A stretch of DNA of 6,178 nucleotides from Lactobacillus sp. (GTDB lineage: Bacteria > Pseudomonadota > Alphaproteobacteria > RF32 > CAG-239). The position numbers and the translations under genes were made by a program. This document shows, in pieces, positions 1-4,553 of the stretch (positions within the stretch are counted from its first letter, which is position 1; each line of letters starts with the position of its first letter). The notes beneath the pieces are model-generated. The model was given only the letters and a program-made list of their open reading frames with translations. It had not been told where the DNA came from and searched no databases. Where the stretch lies: contig JAISFX010000035.1 in NCBI GenBank assembly GCA_031263385.1, positions 1-6,178 on the forward strand, given 5' to 3'.

Positions 1-866
1 TTCAAAAAGCTGTAAATAGAATATACCAAACCCTTTTTCTCGCGCACTTCTTTGAACAGGCGAGAAGACATTCCTCCGCCAAAAATGCTCGATAACAACA
101 GATTCGCATAGTAAAGCTCATCATAGTAGTTAATACCTTCAAACCCGATAGTAACTTGAACTTGCTCCACACTTCTTTTTTCAGAGAAGCAGCCGCCGAT
201 ATATTTTTGCTTTTGTGGCTTGAAAGACGTCTCGGTCTGCATATGCCCCATTCTTTGCTCTACCATTTTCACAAGGTCTTTATGCTTTATATTCCCGACG
301 GCACAAACCACTGTGTTGGCAGCAGCATAATTGCTCTTCATATATTTACGAAGGCCTTTAGCATCAAAAGCGCGCACCTTTTCTTGTGGCCCTAAAATAG
401 CCCTTCCAAGCGACTGATTAGCAAAAGCTGTTTCTTGTAAATGGTCAAATATTATATCATCAGGAGTATCAATGGACTGCTTAATTTCCTGAACCACGAC
501 TTCTCGTTCTTTAATAAGCTCTTCAGCAGGGAATATCGGGTTCATTACCAAGTCAGATAAAACGTCAACAGCCAGTTCGCAATCATTTTTCAGAACCTTT
601 GCATAAAAAGATGTAAACTCTCTGGATGTATATGCATTAAGATGTCCGCCAACTTTTTCCAAGTCCTCAGATATGGCAAATGAGTCACGTTTTTTTGTGC
701 CTTTAAATACCATGTGCTCCAGAAAGTGAGATATTCCGTTCATACTTTCTTTTTCATATGCCGAGCCGGTTTTAACCCAAATTCCTACAGACGCTGTTTC
801 AATATCTTTTCTTGTCTGCGAGATGATTCTCAAACCGTTCTTTAATGTTGTAATATCTGCTTTCAT
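1..866 (-). CDS. M16 family zinc metallopeptidase, N-terminal 288 residues (C-terminus outside window)
   Basis: This is a processing-peptidase-like M16B protease, a family that cleaves peptides inside a clamshell of two homologous domains. The inverted zinc motif HFLEH lies at residues 47-51: H47 and H51 bind zinc and E50 is the catalytic base. The third ligand is E127 in the VVVQEI segment, exactly 76 residues after H51 as in mitochondrial beta-MPP. The second half begins with the glycine-rich loop GGGMSSRLF (263-271), followed by the R275/Y282 pair in REKKGLVYS that contacts substrate in this family. There is no signal peptide, so a cytoplasmic enzyme is likely. The start at 866 is supported by AGGAGA upstream. 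Family members usually have 410-430 residues, so about a third is missing beyond position 1. In alphaproteobacteria this gene is chromosomal housekeeping. The substrate is unknown. Confidence 0.95.
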   Translation of the reverse strand, partial: MKADITTLKNGLRIISQTRKDIETASVGIWVKTGSAYEKESMNGISHFLEHMVFKGTKKRDSFAISEDLEKVGGHLNAYTSREFTSFYAKVLKNDCELAVDVLSDLVMNPIFPAEELIKEREVVVQEIKQSIDTPDDIIFDHLQETAFANQSLGRAILGPQEKVRAFDAKGLRKYMKSNYAAANTVVCAVGNIKHKDLVKMVEQRMGHMQTETSFKPQKQKYIGGCFSEKRSVEQVQVTIGFEGINYYDELYYANLLLSSIFGGGMSSRLFKEVREKKGLVYSIYSFL

Positions 867-888
867 AATCTCTCCTTATTTGTATTTG

Positions 889-916
889 TTGACTATAACC
901 TTTTTTGTATTATTGT
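889..916 (+). promoter_or_regulatory. Candidate sigma70 promoter for elbB
   Basis: TTGACT (889-894) and TATTGT (911-916) are separated by 16 bp, giving a leader of roughly 55 nt before the ATG at 979. The site is interleaved with the leftward promoter at 892-919, so the two could not be occupied at the same time if both are real. Confidence 0.4.
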
Positions 917-919
917 AAA
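892..919 (-). promoter_or_regulatory. Candidate sigma70 promoter for the M16 peptidase
   Basis: Read on the minus strand, TTTACA (919-914) and TATAGT (897-892) are separated by 16 bp and lie 26 bp upstream of the start codon. It overlaps the candidate rightward elbB promoter almost completely. The hexamers are AT-rich, so chance similarity is possible. Confidence 0.4.
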
Positions 920-978
920 CAACAAATTGGGTTAAAACGAGCAGTCTCTCTGCCGTTAAGCAAGAAAGGAAAACACCT

Positions 979-1791
979 ATGAAAGAGCATATCCCGCATT
1001 TTGCAATCGTCTTATCCGGTAGTGGAGTATTTGACGGATCAGAGATACCTGAGGCAACTTGCACCCTCTTGGCAATAGATGAGCTTGGTTGCAAATACAC
1101 ATGTTTTGCGCCAAACATCTGGCAAGAAAAAACCATAGACCATTTTACCGGCAATGTTACATCTTTTGCCGGCGATGATGACAACAGAAATGTTTTGGCT
1201 GAATCAGCCCGCATTGCCCGTGGAGAAATCAAAGACCTCAAGGAGTTTAAGGCAAGTGATTTTGATGCCATAATCTTCCCCGGCGGCTTCGGTGCTGCCA
1301 TGAACCTCAGCAACTTTGCCACCAAAGGCAAAGACTGCAGTGTTAATGAAGAGGTAGAGCGTGCTATTCAAGAAAGCTATAGACAAGGCATAATCATTGG
1401 GGCTATGTGCATCGCACCTGTTATCCTTGCAAAAGTTTTGGGCGAACACAAAATCCGCATAACCATTGGCAATGACAAAGCAACCGCTCAAGGTGTTGAG
1501 GCCATGGGTGCAGTCCACGAGAATTGTTCATCTACAGAAGTCTGTGCTGATGAAATAAACCGCATCGTAACAGTGCCATGTTACATGCTTGCAAAATCAA
1601 TCAGAGAAATCGGTGTCGCAACCAGAAACCTTGTTGATGAGGCAATCGAGCTTATGCAGTTATATAGCCATTATCATGCTGAAGAATGTCACTGCGGATG
1701 CGGTCATCATCATGACCATGATGAGCAAGACGACCATGACGACTGCCATTGCGGCGGGGGCTGCGGCTGCCACAATCATCACCACCATTAA
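979..1791 (+). CDS. elbB: ElbB-type DJ-1/PfpI glyoxalase with a His/Cys-rich C-terminal tail
   Basis: The first ~228 of 270 residues match the ElbB family (E. coli ElbB has 217 aa), a DJ-1/PfpI-fold protein annotated as an isoprenoid-biosynthesis glyoxalase or glyoxal hydratase; its physiological role is poorly defined. Diagnostic segments are SGSGVFDGSEIPEAT (13-27), ARIARGEI (78-84 region), PGGFGAAMNLSNFA (101-114), the nucleophile-elbow cysteine C144 in GAMCIAP, and TIGNDKATA (162-170). The start has AGAAAGGA 8 nt upstream. Beyond the normal end, residues 231-270 form a tail with 14 His, 7 Cys and 6 Asp, including two Cys-His-Cys-Gly clusters (237-242 and 256-264) and a terminal run of four His. 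Such tails on other proteins (SlyD, HypB, UreE types) bind Ni, Cu or Zn; metal binding here is inferred. The enzyme is cytoplasmic. Its stop codon overlaps that of the convergent 75-aa gene. Confidence 0.93.
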   Translation: MKEHIPHFAIVLSGSGVFDGSEIPEATCTLLAIDELGCKYTCFAPNIWQEKTIDHFTGNVTSFAGDDDNRNVLAESARIARGEIKDLKEFKASDFDAIIFPGGFGAAMNLSNFATKGKDCSVNEEVERAIQESYRQGIIIGAMCIAPVILAKVLGEHKIRITIGNDKATAQGVEAMGAVHENCSSTEVCADEINRIVTVPCYMLAKSIREIGVATRNLVDEAIELMQLYSHYHAEECHCGCGHHHDHDEQDDHDDCHCGGGCGCHNHHHH

Positions 1792-2015
1792 TAGGCTTTA
1801 ACGGCATAATCCCGATATTTTTTTAGTATTGTTTCAAGGGTTTTAGTCTCCATATTCTTGTGCCTTAGGACAGTAATGTCTTTGACTGTTTTAAGGCATA
1901 TAGAATTGAGAGCCACGTCGGCAGCAGCAGCGTTAGTCTCAATTGGAATATAGTTGTATCTATTCTCAATCTCTTCGATTTCTCTTGCGCTTTTTCCCAA
2001 ATAAAAACTTTTCAT
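1788..2015 (-). CDS. Hypothetical 75-aa protein downstream of the repressor
   Basis: I do not recognise this protein. It begins 41 bp after the stop of the repressor gene on the same strand, with AAGGAT about 6-8 nt before the ATG, so it probably forms the second gene of the repressor transcript. It looks mostly alpha-helical and soluble: likely helices at about 7-20 (acidic/basic, AREIEEIENRY), 31-47 and 56-72 (KTLETILKKYRDYAVKA), with an alanine run (NAAAADVAL) in the middle. There is no signal peptide or membrane span. Its position beside a phage repressor suggests a lysogenic-state gene at the edge of the prophage, perhaps a small regulator or accessory factor, but this is from context only. 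The last 4 bp overlap the 3' end of elbB, so the two transcripts run into each other with no terminator visible. Confidence 0.7.
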   Translation of the reverse strand: MKSFYLGKSAREIEEIENRYNYIPIETNAAAADVALNSICLKTVKDITVLRHKNMETKTLETILKKYRDYAVKAY

Positions 2016-2052
2016 TTTCTATCCTTACTAAAATTAATTATGCCGTTTTAGC
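1795..2052. repeat. Imperfect 16-bp inverted repeat flanking the 75-aa gene
   Basis: The left arm is 1795-1810 and the right arm 2037-2052. They are inverted copies with 14 of 16 positions matching, including an uninterrupted 11 bp (AACGGCATAAT at 1800-1810 against ATTATGCCGTT at 2037-2047). The left arm lies in the last codons of the 75-aa gene and in the convergent end of elbB; the right arm lies in the gap between repressor stop and the 75-aa start. In the leftward mRNA the two arms could pair across the whole ORF. An 11-bp match can arise by chance in AT-rich DNA. Confidence 0.4.
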
Positions 2053-2056
2053 AGTT

Positions 2057-2680
2057 TTACTGACTAGCCCAAACGATTCTATTGATAATTTTGATGTCTT
2101 TTATTGCGGTCTTAATTTCCTTTTTAGGGTCGCATATATCAATCATCTCAATACTAGCAGCGCTTCTTTTAACAAATTCGCCAACAATAATCTCTCCGCC
2201 GTTTACTAAAGTAACGATTCTATCTCCGCGTCTTATTTCAGAATTTTTTACCGCCACCAAAATAGAAGACTTTCTATAAACCGGCTCAAATTCTTTTGTG
2301 TCGATATCAATCGCATATAACACATCTCCACTGTCAGGAAACCTTATCTTATCCCAACCTCTGGTATCAATCCCCTTGGCGTTAATTTTTTGCGCTTTTT
2401 TTAACTTAGAAAACTTAATATAAGGGATTGAGTTATTAATTTCAACATCTTCACCGCCGTTACCGATTTGGCAAAACTGCTCAAATGTCACACCGCATGC
2501 TTCCGTAATTTTATTAATGCTCTCCAGAGAAGGCCATCTTTTATTTCCGTCAGGACGCAATCTTTTACTTTTATTAAAGGTCGTCGGGTCAAGTCCGGCT
2601 TTTTTTGCTAAACCTGAGGTTGAGAGACCGTTGATTTTAGCCAACTTATCAACAGCACCCCACACATTTTTATATTTCAT
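2057..2680 (-). CDS. CI-like phage repressor: HTH plus S24 (LexA-like) domain lacking the catalytic dyad
   Basis: This 207-aa protein has an N-terminal helix-turn-helix of about residues 12-42 (LSTSGLAKKAGL then DPTTFNKSKR, the usual signature of alphaproteobacterial S24 regulators). A linker follows, then a C-terminal S24 beta domain (about 85-207) ending in RIVWASQ. Functional family members carry GDSM-x-P-x-YR with the nucleophilic Ser and a later MAK-type general-base Lys. Here the first segment reads DTKEFEPVYR, putting E130 at the Ser position, and the second reads GEIIVGEF, putting G167 at the Lys position. The Ala-Gly cleavage region is also absent (FSKLKKAQK at 90-98). The fold probably remains as a dimerisation domain while RecA-stimulated self-cleavage is lost; this comes from motif alignment by memory. 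The start at 2680 has GAGGAAAG directly upstream and a near-consensus promoter. It probably represses the divergent rightward phage promoter. Confidence 0.9.
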   Translation of the reverse strand: MKYKNVWGAVDKLAKINGLSTSGLAKKAGLDPTTFNKSKRLRPDGNKRWPSLESINKITEACGVTFEQFCQIGNGGEDVEINNSIPYIKFSKLKKAQKINAKGIDTRGWDKIRFPDSGDVLYAIDIDTKEFEPVYRKSSILVAVKNSEIRRGDRIVTLVNGGEIIVGEFVKRSAASIEMIDICDPKKEIKTAIKDIKIINRIVWASQ

Positions 2681-2720
2681 CTTTCCTCTCTATTTTCAAA
2701 AGGTTTTAAACATAGTCGGC

Positions 2721-2749
2721 ATTATAAAATATTTTTTTATAGGAATCAA
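2721..2749 (-). promoter_or_regulatory. Strong sigma70 promoter of the repressor operon
   Basis: On the minus strand the -35 TTGATT (2749-2744) and a perfect -10 TATAAT (2726-2721) are 17 bp apart, 41 bp before the repressor start. This is the best promoter match in the window. Its -35 overlaps the half-site TATAGGAAT (2738-2746), as expected for an autoregulated repressor. Confidence 0.75.
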
Positions 2750-2776
2750 ATCTTTTTTTGGGTTGAAATTCCTACA
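2738..2776. promoter_or_regulatory. Candidate repressor operator: inverted TRTAGGAAT half-sites
   Basis: TATAGGAAT (2738-2746) and its inverted partner ATTCCTACA (2768-2776) face each other with 21 bp between them. The left copy covers the leftward -35 and the right copy abuts the rightward -35. A third copy, TGTAGGAAT, occurs at 3605-3613 next to another promoter. Binding by the adjacent repressor is inferred from placement only. Confidence 0.5.
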
Positions 2777-2790
2777 ACCTTATGTTTATC
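2763..2790 (+). promoter_or_regulatory. Candidate rightward early promoter
   Basis: TTGAAA (2763-2768) and TTTATC (2785-2790) are 16 bp apart, upstream of the gene at 2844. The -10 is weak. The half-site at 2768-2776 overlaps the end of the -35, so a bound repressor would block it. Confidence 0.45.
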
Positions 2791-2792
2791 TT

Positions 2793-2819
2793 TAAACCGT
2801 TAATAAATTATTAAGTTTA
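2793..2819. repeat. Imperfect inverted repeat in the early leader
   Basis: TAAAC-CG-TTAAT (2793-2804) is mirrored by ATTAA-GTTTA (2810-2819), arms interrupted by a 2-bp bulge and separated by 5 bp. It lies just downstream of the candidate rightward promoter. It could be an additional operator or a leader hairpin; all arms are AT-rich and chance is a real alternative. Confidence 0.3.
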
Positions 2820-2843
2820 ATTTAACTATGGGGAGAATTTTTT

Positions 2844-3179
2844 ATGTCAAAGAGCTATGAACCGTTTGATAATGCTGAAGAGGTATGGTTCTGGTTTTGT
2901 GGGTGCTTAGTGGCCAGGGGAGATGGGCCGCGCAGCACAAAGCAAGATTTCGCGGGAGTAGAAAGGGACTTAGAAACCGTGGATGTTCATCGAATTATTA
3001 AAAGAATGAAACTGAATCATGAAGTAAACAACCGCATCCTTAGGGTAATGCTAAAATGGGGAGAGCTTGAATGCCCGCCTTATTATGACCGTAGAGCCAA
3101 GAAAAGTGAGATTAATTTGTGGGGAATAGGCATGAGCTATTTTGCCATGCACCTTAAAAGAAAAGGAATAATAAAATGA
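2844..3179 (+). CDS. Conserved-looking prophage protein of unknown function (111 aa)
   Basis: This is the first gene of the rightward phage operon, with a strong GGGGAG site 8 nt before the ATG. The N-terminus has an aromatic segment, NAEEVWFWFCGCLVAR (10-25), followed by a region with the DxxRIIKRM pattern (48-55). A helical segment follows (LNHEVNNRILRVMLKWG, 57-73), then CPPYYDRRAKKSE and a C-terminal helix ending LKRKGIIK. The pattern reminds me of a hypothetical family found in alphaproteobacterial prophages ahead of the terminase, but I cannot name it. It is soluble, basic at the C-terminus and has no catalytic motif I can recognise. Position between repressor and late genes makes a transcription regulator (for example an antiterminator-like late activator) a possibility; nothing in the sequence proves it. 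Its stop overlaps the next start by 4 bp (ATGA), indicating translational coupling. Confidence 0.8.
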   Translation: MSKSYEPFDNAEEVWFWFCGCLVARGDGPRSTKQDFAGVERDLETVDVHRIIKRMKLNHEVNNRILRVMLKWGELECPPYYDRRAKKSEINLWGIGMSYFAMHLKRKGIIK

Positions 3180-3583
3180 GAATATGTTTTCCGAAAGGAG
3201 TTGTCTTTCGAAGTATATATGTTGTCTTTGAGGACAACACAACTTTAAGTTACTTAAAGCTTTTAAAGAGGGGATTCCGTCATTGCTATGTCTTGCTTAA
3301 TATTGAGGGAACAAATAATTGGCTAGAGCTTAATCCGGCCTCCAACCAACTTATTTTCAATTACATTGAGTTCCCTGATGATTATGACTACATCTACGCC
3401 CTCGGCAAAAAAGATATGGTGAGCATTTGTGAAGTACCGATAAACTTACCGATATATAAGCCTGCACCGCTTTGGTTCTTTACCTGTGTAGAGTTTGCCA
3501 AAAGAAGCCTTGGGCTTCATAAGGCTTATATATTTACGCCTTATCAGCTTTACAAATACCTCAAAAGAAAAGGGGCAAAATAA
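3176..3583 (+). CDS. Prophage protein, possible permuted papain-like (NlpC/P60-LRAT type) hydrolase
   Basis: This 135-aa protein is translationally coupled to the preceding gene (ATGA overlap; AGGA at 3164-3167). The middle forms predicted beta strands: GFRHCYVLLN (33-42), WLELNPASNQLIF (49-61) and MVSICEVPINLP (81-92). Then comes an amphipathic helix opened by a cysteine, TCVEFAKRSLGL (103-114), and a C-terminal TPYQLYKYLKRKG. The order His (H36) at a strand, a polar residue after it (E51 or N53), then Cys (C104) at the start of a helix is the layout of circularly permuted NlpC/P60 folds such as the YaeF/YiiX and LRAT relatives. That assignment is inferred from pattern, not confirmed by a search. 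If right, it could cut peptidoglycan peptides or an amide or ester bond. There is no signal peptide. Otherwise it is an unknown phage protein. Transcription beyond it meets the terminator at 3684. Confidence 0.8.
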   Translation: MRICFPKGVVFRSIYVVFEDNTTLSYLKLLKRGFRHCYVLLNIEGTNNWLELNPASNQLIFNYIEFPDDYDYIYALGKKDMVSICEVPINLPIYKPAPLWFFTCVEFAKRSLGLHKAYIFTPYQLYKYLKRKGAK

Positions 3584-3604
3584 AAGCTATACACAACCGT
3601 GTAG

Positions 3605-3621
3605 TGTAGGAATATTTTCCT
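3605..3621. promoter_or_regulatory. Candidate third operator beside the 3621 promoter
   Basis: TGTAGGAAT at 3605-3613 matches the half-sites of the repressor control region. AGGAA (3608-3612) and TTCCT (3617-3621) also form a compact palindrome with a 4-bp centre that touches the -35 TTGACT. The geometry differs from the 2738-2776 pair, so a different binding mode or a different protein is possible. Confidence 0.4.
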
Positions 3622-3649
3622 TGACTTTTATGAAATTTTATTATATACC
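3621..3649 (+). promoter_or_regulatory. Candidate promoter ahead of an early terminator
   Basis: The -35 TTGACT (3621-3626) is followed at 17 bp by TATACC (3644-3649), or at 15 bp by TATATA (3642-3647). Initiation would fall near 3655, so a transcript would reach the terminator at 3684-3713 after only about 60 nt. This is either the source of a short RNA or a late promoter that needs antitermination. Confidence 0.5.
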
Positions 3650-3683
3650 TTAAAATGCCACTTGCCCTTAGTGTATCAAAAAT

Positions 3684-3713
3684 CCGCCGAAGAGATCCCT
3701 TCGGCGGTTTTTT
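3684..3713 (+). terminator. Intrinsic terminator 1
   Basis: The perfect 9-bp stem CCGCCGAAG (3684-3692) / CTTCGGCGG (3699-3707) has a 6-nt loop and is followed by six T (3708-3713). It ends the 2844-3583 operon and also lies just after the candidate promoter at 3621. The same 9-bp stem recurs in terminator 2. Confidence 0.92.
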
Positions 3714-3754
3714 GTATCAATAACATTTAACAACCAAAGAAAGGAGACAAACAA

Positions 3755-3852
3755 ATGGCAGAGCAGGCAATCCCACGTTAAGAAGTTTTGTTAGCGAAAT
3801 TGTTGGAAGCTCTGTAAAGCAAGGGACGAAACCATTAAAAGATGACAAATGA
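3755..3852 (+). pseudogene. Remnant of a small gene, frameshifted after eight codons
   Basis: A good ribosome binding site (AAAGGAG at 3740-3746) precedes ATG 3755, yet the frame stops after eight residues (MAEQAIPR, stop 3779-3781). Moving by one base near 3773 opens a frame through to TGA at 3850-3852, giving about 32 residues with the sense-like string TLRSFVSEIVGSSVKQG. The simplest reading is a short phage gene broken by a single-base indel; the product is not recognised. Alternatives are a translated leader peptide of eight residues, or a sequencing error. It is the first reading frame after terminator 1. Confidence 0.45.
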
Positions 3853-3917
3853 TATTGCATTTGTTATTGTAAGTCATTAATGTAAATCATCTAAGCTATA
3901 TTTAAGCAGGTACAACA

Positions 3918-4232
3918 ATGACAAATATCATAAGTAAAATATGCTCTTTTACATACCAAGTTGTTTTTATGTATTTAGGGCTCATGGTGGTTGCTATGCA
4001 ATTTATTATTCCCATATCGCCATTATTTATTTTGTTTGATGTCCTATTAGTTTCTTTTATGCTTTTTCCATTGTTCATTCCGACTCGTTGGGAAAGGATT
4101 CCTTTTTTACAAGAAAAGACATATAGGCTAACAACAAATTCAATACTGATTGTTGTGGCGTTAATAATACTGTACCAGCACTATGATATCGCGCTTGATA
4201 TCACCTTAGGATTTTTAGGCCAAAGAGTATAA
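3918..4232 (+). CDS. Small three-span membrane protein A (tandem paralog 1)
   Basis: This 104-aa hydrophobic protein has likely membrane helices at about 11-31, 35-54 and 71-88, joined by a basic loop (TRWERIPFLQEKTYR, 56-70), and ends in a short tail. I recognise no family. The start has only a modest AGG (3908-3910) 7 nt upstream. It opens a cassette with two related reading frames downstream (4255-4536 and 4554-4752). The last 18 shared residues, ILYQHYDIALDITLGFLG (84-101), are encoded by a 55-bp stretch repeated exactly at 4685-4739. Base composition is markedly more AT-rich than in elbB or the terminase, suggesting late acquisition. Size, three spans and place just before the terminase genes fit a class I holin; an exclusion or other moron-type membrane protein is equally possible. 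No charged C-terminal tail typical of many holins is seen. Confidence 0.8.
   Translation: MTNIISKICSFTYQVVFMYLGLMVVAMQFIIPISPLFILFDVLLVSFMLFPLFIPTRWERIPFLQEKTYRLTTNSILIVVALIILYQHYDIALDITLGFLGQRV
4165..4219 (+). repeat. 55-bp perfect direct repeat, copy 1
   Basis: This copy lies within the 3' end of membrane gene A. It is identical to 4685-4739, offset by 520 bp; flanking bases (4164 and 4220) differ from those of copy 2. Recombination between the copies would delete 520 bp including gene B and leave an intact A gene with a slightly different C-terminus. Confidence 0.97.
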
Positions 4233-4254
4233 TCTACTTAAACTAGGAGTTTAT

Positions 4255-4536
4255 ATGCATAAGATTATAAATGTAATAATAACAGTGGTCAGTATATATG
4301 TTTTTGTTAACATATTTATAGGGGTGATAGACTTAATTTTATCATCTGCAACAATTCCCTTGTGGGTTATCATTACGATGATACTCCCATATGGTGTTAT
4401 TATTGTCCCGCAATTTAGGCACTTAAATATATACGTAAAATGGTTGGTATTTCTCTTGATATCTGCAGTTAACTATGTATTTCTTTATATATACAATCAG
4501 GAGTATCTGAGCAGTGTAGGCTTATTGGCTTCATAG
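4255..4536 (+). CDS. Small three-span membrane protein B (diverged paralog 2)
   Basis: This 93-aa protein follows gene A after 22 bp with a clear AGGAG (4245-4249). It has likely membrane helices at about 5-29, 34-51 and 61-80. The layout parallels gene A: an N-terminus of the type M-x-x-I-I-x-x-I, a Pro-containing end of helix 2 (ILPYGVIIVP, 43-52), a short basic loop (QFRHLNIYVKW, 53-63), and a third helix ending LYIYNQEY before a small hydrophobic tail. That suggests an old duplication, though identity is low and the relationship is inferred from pattern. Function is not recognisable. Two unequal membrane partners made from one transcript could act as a pair (for example effector and antagonist, as with holin and antiholin), but nothing visible tests this. 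Confidence 0.78.
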   Translation: MHKIINVIITVVSIYVFVNIFIGVIDLILSSATIPLWVIITMILPYGVIIVPQFRHLNIYVKWLVFLLISAVNYVFLYIYNQEYLSSVGLLAS

Positions 4537-4553
4537 GCTATGGAGAGATCTTT

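Larger units (their letters stand above)
3584..3917 (+). other. 334-bp intergenic control stretch
   Basis: No intact gene is present here. In order it holds a TGTAGGAAT half-site (3605-3613), a candidate promoter (3621-3649), an intrinsic terminator (3684-3713) enclosed by two copies of TGTATCAA (3672-3679 and 3713-3720), the remains of a small gene with a strong ribosome binding site (3755-3852), and about 65 bp of AT-rich leader before the membrane gene at 3918. I see no convincing separate promoter in those last 65 bp. Confidence 0.6.

Noticed and set aside
156..395. Plus-strand frame of 79 codons opposite the M16 gene.
   Set aside because: The opposite strand carries the conserved M16 sequence continuously; no ribosome binding site supports this frame.
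781..789. A fourth match to the TRTAGGAAT half-site (minus strand) inside the M16 gene.
   Set aside because: It encodes part of the conserved Ser-Val-Gly-Ile-Trp stretch of the peptidase and is not near a promoter.
867..978. A riboswitch or structured leader upstream of elbB.
   Set aside because: The leader is short and AT-rich, and I could find no strong stem or known aptamer signature.
876..1331. Long minus-strand reading frame opposite elbB.
   Set aside because: The plus strand encodes a clear ElbB family protein; the antisense translation has no recognisable motif and runs through the intergenic promoter region.
1589..1801. Plus-strand frame with Thr/Ala/Ile-rich translation over the elbB tail.
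   Set aside because: It is an out-of-frame reading of the His/Cys-rich repeat codons in elbB.
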